This document shows, piece by piece, positions 1-5,611 of a stretch of DNA of 21,582 nt. The notes beneath the pieces were generated by a model. It saw only the letters and a list, made by a program, of their open reading frames with translations. It was not told the DNA's origin and ran no database searches. The stretch spans positions 1 through 21,582 of the forward strand of contig JBMNUL010000028.1 in the NCBI GenBank assembly GCA_050946255.1, written 5' to 3'. Each line of letters opens with the position of its first letter. The stretch's first letter is position 1. The translations under genes were made by a program, and so were the position numbers. This stretch comes from JBMNUL01 sp050946255 (lineage in GTDB: Bacteria > Actinomycetota > Coriobacteriia > Coriobacteriales > CADBOM01).

Positions 1-154
1 CGACTCTTATCATGAAGAATTCCGAGAGGTTGCTCTGGTATATTGCCACGAACTTCAGACGCTCGAACAACGGCGTCGAGGTGTCTTCTCCCATTTGGAG
101 AACCCTCTTGTTGAAACTGAGCCATGAAAGTTCTCTGTTCTGCGTGTATTGCAT
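1..154 (-). CDS. ppk1: Polyphosphate kinase, N-terminal fragment (runs off the left edge)
   Basis: Reading leftwards from an ATG at 154-152, the 51 visible codons match the PPK1 N-terminal domain. They contain NRELSWLSFNKRVL (about residues 6-19), then TPLFERLKFVAIYQSNLSEFFMIRV (about 27-51), close to the family pattern REL-WL-FN-RVL...PLLERLKFLAI-SSNLDEFFM-RV. The frame stays open to the edge, so the catalytic His domains lie outside the window. An AAGGAG Shine-Dalgarno sits 8 nt before the ATG. PPK1 reversibly transfers the gamma phosphate of ATP onto polyphosphate. It lies 133 bp downstream of ppx on the same strand, so synthesis and hydrolysis genes are probably co-transcribed. Oddity: the NLDEFFM Asp is Ser here. 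The identification is firm from the motif; only completeness is unknown. Confidence 0.9.
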   Translation of the reverse strand, partial: MQYTQNRELSWLSFNKRVLQMGEDTSTPLFERLKFVAIYQSNLSEFFMIRV

Positions 155-287
155 CCTCAAAGCTCCTTGCTAAGCTTCCTTCGCTTTCTAGTTGAATACC
201 ATAATTTTTATATCGGTTGATGTTGAGAGTTGGCATTCATCCCGTTGGCATTCGTCTGAACGTGAAAATTGGAAATTTTGGCATCGC

Positions 288-1343
288 CTACTTCTTCTTG
301 GAGTTGGATGTTGACTTCGAACTTGCGTTGGAGTTCTTGGAGTCAGAGCCGTTGTTCTTTGAGCAGGAACTGGAGCTCTTCGATACTTTCGATTTGCTGT
401 TTGCCTTGTTCTTTGAATTGCCCTTGGACTTTCCGCCCGTGTCCCGTCCCAGCACCTTCTCGAGCAGATAGCCCTCGCGCACGCCGTGTTTGCTGATCTT
501 CAAGGTTTCCGAGCCTGCGCGCGACATTATTGCCTCGAAGGCCAGCATTCCGGGTATGACGGTGTGAATTCGGTCGGGGCAGATTCTCAATATCGCGTGC
601 ATGGTCTCGCGATATTCACGGGAGAGGAGCTCGATTACCGAGTTCATCTGGTCGAGCTCCACGAATTCCGTGCGCTCCCGCCCGACGAACTCATCTACGA
701 GTTTTGCAATGGCGCGGGCGCTGCCTCCCAGTCCTATGGCCTCTGGAAATCCCTTGTCGCCCAGGATGTCGAGTTTGGAGACCTGCGAATCGACAAATTT
801 CCAAATCATCTCGGCTTCTCCACGCGTTGGGAGAATATCCGAGACGAACCTCAGATACAGGAAAAGGGATCCGAACGGAAGGCTTGCAGTCTGCGGATCC
901 TTGTCGGGTTCGAGGACGGTTATTTCCGTGGAACCGCCTCCGATGTCGAGCACGATCCCACGGTCTCCTTCGATTTGCCCACTGCATCCAACATATCCCA
1001 GGCGGGCTTCTTCTTTGCCGGAGAGCACATCGACGTGCACCCCGGTTGCCGCTTCGATTCTGTTGCAGGCATCTTCGGTGTTGGCGATATTGCGAAGAAC
1101 TGCAGTGGAGAACACCGAGACGCTGTCCACATCTAGGAGAGATATCCCATCGAGTTGCTTGGTCAGGACCTCGCAAGCACGCTCGATTCCGGCATCTGTG
1201 AGAACGCCTTCCTCCACGTATCCCACGAGCCCGGCCATGACCTTCTTGTTCAGGGCTATCTTGATGTCATCTCCCTCAACCTCGAAAATCACAAGTCTCA
1301 CGGTGTTCGAGCCCATGTCAATGATTGCGTGCCTTTCGGGCAT
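288..1343 (-). CDS. ppx: Ppx/GppA-family exopolyphosphatase with a Lys/Ser/Asn-rich tail
   Basis: This encodes 351 aa of the ASKHA-fold Ppx/GppA family, which removes terminal phosphate from polyphosphate or the 5'-phosphate of pppGpp. Visible motifs are the first phosphate loop (AIIDMGSNTVRLVIFEVEG, near residues 6-24) and the second (GIVLDIGGGSTEITVLE), plus the GLGGSARAIAKL segment. I start at the ATG at 1343-1341 rather than the in-frame ATG at 1373, because AGGAGGA lies just ahead of it (complement of 1352-1358). The core ends at about residue 300, the usual length of the short two-domain Ppx form. The last 51 residues (DNA 291-443) are a low-complexity Lys/Ser/Asn tail that is not part of the fold. 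Adjacent ppk1 supports a polyphosphatase role, but pppGpp hydrolysis cannot be excluded. Confidence 0.9.
   Translation of the reverse strand: MPERHAIIDMGSNTVRLVIFEVEGDDIKIALNKKVMAGLVGYVEEGVLTDAGIERACEVLTKQLDGISLLDVDSVSVFSTAVLRNIANTEDACNRIEAATGVHVDVLSGKEEARLGYVGCSGQIEGDRGIVLDIGGGSTEITVLEPDKDPQTASLPFGSLFLYLRFVSDILPTRGEAEMIWKFVDSQVSKLDILGDKGFPEAIGLGGSARAIAKLVDEFVGRERTEFVELDQMNSVIELLSREYRETMHAILRICPDRIHTVIPGMLAFEAIMSRAGSETLKISKHGVREGYLLEKVLGRDTGGKSKGNSKNKANSKSKVSKSSSSCSKNNGSDSKNSNASSKSTSNSKKK
291..443 (-). repeat. Low-complexity Lys/Ser/Asn C-terminal tail of Ppx
   Basis: These 51 codons consist almost only of Lys, Ser, Asn, Gly and Ala, ending in KKK. The tail follows the conserved core directly (…EKVLGR). 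It is strongly basic and predicted disordered. Ordinary short Ppx proteins stop near the tail's start. The reading frame through it is open to a TAG stop (complement of 288-290), so it looks translated rather than the result of a frameshift. Confidence 0.8.
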
Positions 1344-1407
1344 TGCGTTCGTCCTCCTAGTGCGAGCCGCCAAGTTCCACCTTCGCGCAGAACCTCGCTC
1401 AGTGTGC

Positions 1408-1413
1408 TATTGT
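1408..1413 (+). promoter_or_regulatory. Possible extended -10 element for tRNA-Arg
   Basis: TATTGT, preceded by TG one base upstream (TG-C-TATTGT, 1405-1413), lies 12 nt before the mature tRNA 5' end. I see no convincing -35 box at the right distance. It sits in the 81-bp divergent gap between ppx and the tRNA. Confidence 0.35.
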
Positions 1414-1424
1414 CGGGTTGTCGC

Positions 1425-1500
1425 GCCCCATTAGCTCAGGGGATAGAGCGTCTGCCTCCGGAGCAGAAAGTCGTAGGTTCGAATCCTACATGGGGCGCCA
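1425..1500 (+). tRNA. tRNA-Arg (anticodon CCG)
   Basis: A full cloverleaf can be drawn. The acceptor GCCCCAT (1425-1431) pairs with ATGGGGC (1490-1496). U8 and A9 are at 1432-1433. The D stem is GCTC/GAGC (1434-1437/1446-1449). The anticodon stem is TCTGC/GCAGA (1451-1455/1463-1467) with loop CTCCGGA, which places the anticodon CCG at 1458-1460 and so decodes CGG (Arg). The T stem is GTAGG/CCTAC (1473-1477/1485-1489) with the TTCGAAT loop. The discriminator is G1497 and the CCA end (1498-1500) is encoded. It is 76 nt with a short variable loop and no intron. Confidence 0.97.
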
Positions 1501-1529
1501 ATCACCCAGCTAATATCGCATACTAACAG

Positions 1530-1560
1530 AGGCCTGAAAGGTCTTAACAGTTGCTTTTGT
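1530..1560 (+). terminator. Weak terminator-like hairpin after tRNA-Arg
   Basis: AGGCC (1530-1534) and GGTCT (1540-1544) form a 5-bp stem with one G-U pair around a TGAAA loop. A loosely T-rich stretch (TTGCTTTTGT, 1551-1560) follows. The stem is short and the tail is interrupted, so this is only a candidate. Confidence 0.3.
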
Positions 1561-1649
1561 CCTCATCCCGCGTTTGGGAATATTTTTTACAATTCCTTTA
1601 CATTTTTACGCTTGTCGCTCTTCTCTGAGCACGTAATGCCCAATCAAAA

Positions 1650-1671
1650 GGAGGAGGGAACAAGACTCTCC
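1650..1671 (+). other. SD-like purine run folded into a small hairpin, no ORF attached
   Basis: GGAGGAGGG (1650-1658) looks like an excellent ribosome-binding site, but no start codon with a usable frame lies 5-10 nt downstream. GGAGGG (1653-1658) can pair with CTCTCC (1666-1671) across a 7-nt loop, with one G-U pair. It lies in the 405-bp gap (1501-1905) between tRNA-Arg and the radical SAM gene. It may be part of a leader RNA or a remnant of a lost small gene. Confidence 0.3.
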
Positions 1672-1699
1672 GCGTGCCCTGCTATACGTAAGCATTGTC

Positions 1700-1832
1700 C
1701 GAACATTCCGATAGGCAAATTCCTTTCGCTATATCTTGGCTTTACGGCATAGCCCCCTTTGCTATGCCTTGACTTTTCGACAGGCTTCCTTCGTCACACC
1801 CTGGCTTTCCGACAAAATTGTTGTTTGATGTG
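1700..1832. repeat. Degenerate tandem repeat, ~33-bp period, about four units
   Basis: Units begin near 1700, 1735, 1768 and 1800. The best-conserved core is C-TGGCTTT-CGACA: CTTGGCTTTACGGCA at 1735, CTTGACTTTTCGACA at 1768 and CCTGGCTTTCCGACA at 1800. A more diverged unit at about 1700 carries ATTCCGATAGGC. A CCTTT-GCTAT-like half follows each core in the earlier units. The period equals 11 codons, and one minus-strand frame is open across most of the array, but it has no convincing start codon, so I do not call a gene. The array ends a few bases before the palindromic site at 1839. Confidence 0.6.
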
Positions 1833-1838
1833 GTAATC

Positions 1839-1857
1839 TATTAGACTAGGTCTAATA
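1839..1857. promoter_or_regulatory. Perfect palindromic operator-like site plus a half-site
   Basis: TATTAGAC-TAG-GTCTAATA is an exact 8-bp inverted repeat with a 3-bp centre, ending 48 bp before the ATG of the radical SAM gene. The right arm extended to GGTCTAATAAC (1849-1859) recurs as GTTCTAATAAC at 1866-1876, 17 bp downstream, giving a second half-site on the same face. Each copy contains TCTAAT, one base from the consensus -10 box, so operator and promoter probably overlap. I cannot name the regulator: the site does not fit the BirA, BioQ or BioR patterns I know. A DtxR/MntR-like or TetR-like protein is only a guess. Confidence 0.6.
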
Positions 1858-1905
1858 ACATAGTTGTTCTAATAACTTTGCCTACTATGAGAGAGGGGAG
1901 TGGCC

Positions 1906-2913
1906 ATGCCTTTAGACAATGGCATTATCGAACTCGTTGACAAGGGAATGGCAGGTGAAGGGCTCACAGAAGAGGAGACTGCCAGACTTCTCGAGGTCAA
2001 CGCCTATTCAGCCGAGAGCGCCTACATCAGATGGGGCGCATGGATGCTTGCAAGGAAAGCCAGCAATGGAGTTGCGGAGGTCCATGCTCAGATTGGCATG
2101 GACGCCTCTTCGTGTCCCAAGAACTGCGAATTTTGCTCGTTTGCAGCTTGCAATGGACTTCGTCCGCCGAAGCTGGAGATGCCAAAGGACGAAGTCGTTG
2201 AGTATGCCAAGGCATTTGCAGAAGAGGGGGTCAACCTCGTATGCCTCATGGTCACCGCGAACTACGACTTCAACAAGTATCTGGAGATGGGCTCTGCGGT
2301 TCGAGAGGTCATCAATCCCGAGACGCCACTGATGGCAAATATCGACGACTTCAGCTACGAGCAGGCGGTGAAGCTCAAGGAGGCTGGCTTCGACGCAATC
2401 TACCACGTCGTGCACATGGGCGAGGGCAAGATCACGAACATCGACCCCAAGACCCGCCTTGAGACCATTGCAAATGCCAAGAAGGCTGGGCTTACGCTTT
2501 CTTCTTGCGTGGAGCCAATAGGCCCTGAACACGGGCCTGCCGAAGTGGCCAAGCGCATCAAGCAGATTCAGAAACTGGAGCCGCTCTCCTCTGGAATAGG
2601 CTTGCGGGTCCCTGTCTCAGGCTCGAAATTCGCCAATGATCCCCGAAGGGGAAAAATCGACTGGTCTTTCTACATGGCGGTGTTCCGCCTGTCCGTGGGC
2701 CTCACCCCAAAGCTCTGCGGGAACACGTACATGGCTGCTGACGGAGGCGCCAACTACGGGTGGGCCGAGGTTGGAACCAATCCGCGTGACGATACTCTGC
2801 GCACCGACAAGATCAAAGAGGGGATCGGTCAGGGAGTATATGAGGCGAAGTACGGATTCATGGTCTGCGGATGGGAGATCCTCGAGGGACCTTCGGAGGG
2901 ATGGCGAATCTAG
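1906..2913 (+). CDS. Radical SAM protein of the BioB/PylB/HydE-like superfamily, substrate unknown
   Basis: This encodes 335 aa. The radical-SAM iron-sulfur motif is CPKNCEFC, with Cys at about residues 70, 74 and 77 (CX3CX2C). The layout follows biotin synthase: an N-terminal helix pair, then a partial TIM barrel with AGFDAIYHVVHMGEGK (about 160-175), KAGLTLSSCVEPIG (about 193-206) and a BATS-like end, CGNTYMAADGGANYGWAEVGTNPRDDT. E. coli BioB ligates its auxiliary cluster with Cys97, Cys128, Cys188 and Arg260. Here Cys113 and Cys201 could match two of these, but the Cys128 position (around PLMANIDD) has no Cys and the Arg260 region reads PKLCGN. The protein is therefore probably a paralogue with another substrate. 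I use the ATG at 1906, five bases after GGGGAG. The GTG at 1900 overlaps that ribosome-binding site. No bio genes are adjacent, and the palindrome at 1839 suggests individual regulation. Confidence 0.85.
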   Translation: MPLDNGIIELVDKGMAGEGLTEEETARLLEVNAYSAESAYIRWGAWMLARKASNGVAEVHAQIGMDASSCPKNCEFCSFAACNGLRPPKLEMPKDEVVEYAKAFAEEGVNLVCLMVTANYDFNKYLEMGSAVREVINPETPLMANIDDFSYEQAVKLKEAGFDAIYHVVHMGEGKITNIDPKTRLETIANAKKAGLTLSSCVEPIGPEHGPAEVAKRIKQIQKLEPLSSGIGLRVPVSGSKFANDPRRGKIDWSFYMAVFRLSVGLTPKLCGNTYMAADGGANYGWAEVGTNPRDDTLRTDKIKEGIGQGVYEAKYGFMVCGWEILEGPSEGWRI

Positions 2914-2945
2914 TTTTGTGACAGAATCGTCCTGCGTTTAGTGGA

Positions 2946-3040
2946 GAAGGATGGCGTTTTCGCGGATTGTGGTGACAGTGCCCGGCCATACGGCGCTTAA
3001 TGAAACGCCGGGATGGCACTCAGCCAAATTCCCCATCTTC
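2946..3040 (+). ncRNA. Candidate structured RNA: long imperfect hairpin
   Basis: Nested pairings, from outside in, are GAAGgATGG (2946-2954) with CCATCTTC (3033-3040); GGATT (2964-2968) with AATtCC (3027-3032); TGG (2970-2972) with CCA (3024-3026); AGTGCC (2977-2982) with GGCACT (3015-3020); and CGGCG (2991-2995) with CGCCG (3006-3010). The order is consistent, so one rod-like stem-loop of about 95 nt forms. It resembles no riboswitch or housekeeping RNA that I recognise. It could be the 3' UTR of the radical SAM mRNA, a small RNA ending at the 3155-3186 stem, or a palindromic DNA element. Confidence 0.4.
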
Positions 3041-3154
3041 AGGAGAACCGTTTGAGTGGTGACCAGCTAATCGCCGCCTCGCCATTCGAAGGAACCAGGG
3101 CCTGTTCCCAACCAAACGTTCCCTCGTTTTCTAAAGATTGAATATGGCATTTAT

Positions 3155-3186
3155 GTGCGGGGAGCTCGATTTCGAGCTCCCCGCAC
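3155..3186. terminator. Strong 15-bp stem, probable transcription terminator
   Basis: GTGCGGGGAGCTCGA (3155-3169) and its exact reverse complement (3172-3186) are separated by only TT, giving a very stable GC-rich hairpin. The downstream plus-strand tail (CTGTTTGCC) is poor in T. The minus-strand tail is AT-rich, so function in either direction is possible. It would end transcription from the radical SAM gene or from a small RNA upstream. Confidence 0.65.
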
Positions 3187-3245
3187 CTGTTTGCCCCGAC
3201 TAGGCTATCCATTTTGCGCTCTTGCCCAGACAGCGGCTGAAATGC

Positions 3246-3289
3246 TCTGACAAAATGTATTATTATTAATTCAACTTTGTATTGTCAGA
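3246..3289. promoter_or_regulatory. 8-bp inverted repeat framing an AT-rich segment before the cyclophilin gene
   Basis: TCTGACAA (3246-3253) and TTGTCAGA (3282-3289) are perfect inverted repeats separated by 28 bp of AT-rich DNA (TATTATTATTAATTC and so on). CTGACA at 3247 resembles a -35 box, but no good -10 box sits exactly 16-18 bp away. The arrangement suits a dimeric regulator binding on either side of a promoter, about 100 bp upstream of the start codon. The regulator is unknown. Confidence 0.4.
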
Positions 3290-3386
3290 ATCATGGGCGG
3301 CATGGCGCGGTTATCGGATCGCGTCGATGCCAACGGGCGGCTTCAATCGAGCCCCCTGCGTTCTTCCGAAAGCGGAGGTAATTCAA

Positions 3387-3914
3387 ATGGCTCTTTATAC
3401 TCCTGAGTACAAGCCCAATGGAGACGAGATAGCGGTTATCGAGACGAGCAAGGGCACGATAAAGATCCAGCTCGCCGGCAAGGATGCTCCAATTCACGTT
3501 GGAAACTTCGTTGAGCTTGCCAACAAGGGCTTCTACGACGGTCTCAAGTTTCACAGGTACGTTCCGGGATTCGTCATCCAGGGAGGCTGCCCCAACACCC
3601 GCAATCTCACGGCTGAGCAGCTGACCTCCAATAGGTACAGCGGACCACGTGCGGGAACCGGCGGACCTGGCTATAGCATCCACGAAGAGTTCAGCACCAA
3701 TCCAAACAACCATCATCTCGACGGAACTCTCGCCATGGCAAGGGCCTCCGATCCCAATTCGGCAGGCTCTCAGTTCTACATCTGCCTCGGCGACCAGCCA
3801 TTCCTCGACGACGGCTACACGGTTTTCGGTCAGACAATCGAGGGGCTCGATGTCGTCGGGCAGCTCAGGGTCGGAGACGATATCGTGTCGATCAAGATCG
3901 AGAACCAGGCCTAG
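3387..3914 (+). CDS. Cyclophilin-type peptidyl-prolyl cis-trans isomerase
   Basis: This encodes 175 aa and is cytoplasmic (no signal peptide). It catalyses cis-trans isomerisation of Xaa-Pro bonds. The cyclophilin core is clear: KFHRYVPGFVIQGG (about 54-67, catalytic Arg57, Phe62 and Gln65), MARASDPNSAGSQFYI (about 117-132) and LDDGYTVFGQTIEGLDVV (about 140-157). GTGGPGYSIHEEF is also present. Between IQGG and GTGGPGY there are about 20 extra residues (roughly 70-90) that most bacterial short cyclophilins lack. The start is the ATG at 3387, 7 nt after GGAGGT (3374-3379). An upstream in-frame extension would add about 35 unrelated residues and has no ribosome-binding site. It appears monocistronic. 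Confidence 0.93.
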   Translation: MALYTPEYKPNGDEIAVIETSKGTIKIQLAGKDAPIHVGNFVELANKGFYDGLKFHRYVPGFVIQGGCPNTRNLTAEQLTSNRYSGPRAGTGGPGYSIHEEFSTNPNNHHLDGTLAMARASDPNSAGSQFYICLGDQPFLDDGYTVFGQTIEGLDVVGQLRVGDDIVSIKIENQA

Positions 3915-4013
3915 CAGAATGGCACGTTGCGTCATCTCGTTCTGACAGGCGCCTGTGGGGGAAGCCTGTGAAATGCAGCACAAAAATCCATCACGAAGAG
4001 ATAGGAAGACGGT

Positions 4014-5552
4014 TTGCTTAACAGAGAGCAGCTAGACAAGGCCAAGGCGGCATATGACTCCGGAGATTACTCCGAGGCCCTGCGTGGCTACTACACGTGC
4101 CTTAAAGAACAGCAGGGGTCTTTCGAACCGGGCGAGGCTGGACTCGTCTACCACATGCTCGGCAACTGCCTCGTCAAGATGCGCAGCTTCTCAGACGCTG
4201 CGGATGCCTATGAGAAAGCACTGCAGGACGCCGATTACGACAACCTGACTGCAGTTCATTCCAACTACGGCTTGGCTTTGAGCAGCCTGGGGGAGTACAA
4301 GAAGGCCATCGAGCAGTTCGAGATCGTGCTGAAGGACCCGTCCTACAGAACCCCGTACAAGACCTACAGCGGGTTGGGCAACGCCTATCTCAAGCTGGGA
4401 GACTTTGCTTCTGCAGGCACTGCCTTTAGAAACGCTGCAGTGGACGAGCGCAACCCTGCGCCTGTCAAGGCCCTCTTGAATCTGGGCGTCTGCTTCATGG
4501 GCCTGAACCGTCCGGGTGATGCAATCGAAACCTACAAGGCCATTTTCGAGTTCAACCCAGATCAGACCACGCTTGACAAGACCTACGCCAACATGGGGCA
4601 GGCCTATGTCGCCCTTGGCGAAATGGACAAGGCCGTCGAGTCTTTCCAAAAGGCTCTCGAAGATGGATCCTATCAGCTCTCTGAAGCTGCGTTCTCCGAC
4701 TACATGAGGGCAACTACCCCGCAATCGACCTCCCATGACGATAGCGGAATCGACGCCATCGGGTCCGACACCTCGTTCGGGGCCTTTGCGCCTGGCGAGG
4801 AGACCGTGGATGCTTCGCATTTAAACGATGACACCACTCTGGGGGCAGGAATCCCATCAGCCGATGACACCGGATTCTTCACGCTCCCTGACGACTCCAA
4901 CAGCGTCGACGAGTTCAAGTTGGCCATGGAAAAGGACAAGAAGAAGAGGAAACATGGCAAGAGGAAACTCGTCATCGTCCTGATAATCATTCTTGTGATA
5001 CTTGCAATCGGAGCATTCTTTTATTGGAAGGGATATGGAATCCCAAGTCAGGAGGAGACCATCCAGAAGCTGTTCTCCGAGAATGCTGCAGGGCAAGATA
5101 CATACGATTGCTGGATTACCACGACAAGCGATGAGGATACCCTCAAGATCGACAAGATCATGAACTCCGTGGCCGCTACCGACAACATCACAATCGATTA
5201 TCTCGACAAGGGCGCGCGCACGTCCGACGCAATCGTCACCGCAACGCTCTCAGAGGGTGGCACGGTGCGCTATGAGATCTCGCTCTCCAGAGATTTCTCC
5301 AACTTCCTCGGGTGGTTTGGATGGAAGGTCAATGGAATAGACATCGTATTTGCCTCGACCCAGGATTCAAGTTCCACCACATCCACTTCGAGCACTTCGA
5401 CAGATACGTCGACCAGCACATCTACCGATAGTTCGACCAGCACCTCCACAGACAGCTCCACCAGCACTGATTCGAGCTCCTCTAGCTCAACCGATAGCTC
5501 CACCAGCTCTGATGCTAGCTCCTCAACTTCTTCGGACAGCACTTCGAGCTAA
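4014..5552 (+). CDS. TPR protein with one transmembrane segment and a Ser/Thr/Asp-rich C-terminal tail
   Basis: This encodes 512 aa of unknown precise role. Residues about 3-230 hold roughly five tetratricopeptide repeats, for example AKAAYDSGDYSEALRGY, HMLGNCLVKMRSFSDAADAYEKAL and YANMGQAYVALGEMDKAVESFQKAL. An acidic linker (about 235-305) and a Lys/Arg cluster (KKKRKHGKRK, about 309-318) precede one hydrophobic segment (about 319-337). This puts the TPRs inside and the C-terminus outside. The outer part is a roughly 110-residue domain (about 340-448) followed by a Ser/Thr/Asp tail (449-512). The start is a TTG at 4014 with AGGAAG five bases upstream; a stop (4002-4004) precedes it in frame. 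It lies just before the mre cluster but is separated from it by a terminator, so a role in wall growth is only an inference. Confidence 0.8.
   Translation: MLNREQLDKAKAAYDSGDYSEALRGYYTCLKEQQGSFEPGEAGLVYHMLGNCLVKMRSFSDAADAYEKALQDADYDNLTAVHSNYGLALSSLGEYKKAIEQFEIVLKDPSYRTPYKTYSGLGNAYLKLGDFASAGTAFRNAAVDERNPAPVKALLNLGVCFMGLNRPGDAIETYKAIFEFNPDQTTLDKTYANMGQAYVALGEMDKAVESFQKALEDGSYQLSEAAFSDYMRATTPQSTSHDDSGIDAIGSDTSFGAFAPGEETVDASHLNDDTTLGAGIPSADDTGFFTLPDDSNSVDEFKLAMEKDKKKRKHGKRKLVIVLIIILVILAIGAFFYWKGYGIPSQEETIQKLFSENAAGQDTYDCWITTTSDEDTLKIDKIMNSVAATDNITIDYLDKGARTSDAIVTATLSEGGTVRYEISLSRDFSNFLGWFGWKVNGIDIVFASTQDSSSTTSTSSTSTDTSTSTSTDSSTSTSTDSSTSTDSSSSSSTDSSTSSDASSSTSSDSTSS
5358..5549 (+). repeat. Ser/Thr/Asp low-complexity tail, TPR protein
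   Basis: The last 64 codons are made of imperfect STST-TDSS units (Ser, Thr and Asp only, after FASTQ), encoded by degenerate tandem repeats of TCGACCAGCAC / AGCTCCACC. Similar composition ends MreC about 2.5 kb downstream. Such tails outside the membrane usually act as flexible, often O-glycosylated wall-spanning linkers; here that is inference. Confidence 0.8.
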
Positions 5553-5579
5553 ATCGGAGAAAGCTCATAGCAGTCAATT

Positions 5580-5611
5580 GGGGCGGTGCTTGCCCGCTCA
5601 GGCATCGCCCC
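5580..5611 (+). terminator. Probable terminator after the TPR gene
   Basis: GGGGCGGTGC (5580-5589) pairs with GCATCGCCCC (5602-5611), a 10-bp GC-rich stem with one G-T pair and a 12-nt loop, 27 bp after the TAA stop. The tail (CTAATTCGATTG) is only weakly T-rich. It separates the TPR gene from mreB. Confidence 0.6.

Larger units (their letters stand above)
2914..3386. other. 473-bp non-coding region
   Basis: I find no convincing ORF here. The region holds, in order, a long imperfect hairpin (2946-3040), a 5-bp hairpin GGAAC/GTTCC (3091-3095/3104-3108), a 15-bp perfect stem (3155-3186), an AT-rich segment framed by an 8-bp inverted repeat (3246-3289), and a roughly 85-bp stretch with no recognisable signal leading to the cyclophilin ribosome-binding site. 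Confidence 0.6.

Noticed and set aside
486..1434. Long plus-strand open frames opposite ppx (for example 601-1434)
   Set aside because: They lie antisense to a gene with clear Ppx motifs, have no ribosome-binding site and show Arg/Ser-rich composition typical of a complementary frame. One also runs into the tRNA.
1423..1499. Alternative tRNA boundary using GCGCCCC/GGGGCGC as the acceptor stem
   Set aside because: It would displace U8/A9 and leave no proper discriminator-CCA. The 1425-1496 acceptor gives a standard cloverleaf with an encoded CCA.
1644..1797. Minus-strand small ORF encoding 11-residue KPRYS-like repeats
   Set aside because: The frame is open but has no start codon with a ribosome-binding site near its beginning and shows no family I know. 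It is kept only as a note on the repeat.
1900..1905. GTG at 1900 as the start of the radical SAM gene
   Set aside because: It lies within the GGGGAG ribosome-binding site of the ATG at 1906.
3282..3386. 35-residue N-terminal extension of the cyclophilin
   Set aside because: It has no ribosome-binding site, does not resemble a signal peptide, and a strong GGAGGT precedes the ATG at 3387.
5270..5542. Minus-strand ORF rich in Glu/Val/Leu opposite the TPR protein tail
   Set aside because: It is the antisense reading of the Ser/Thr repeat DNA and is not a gene.
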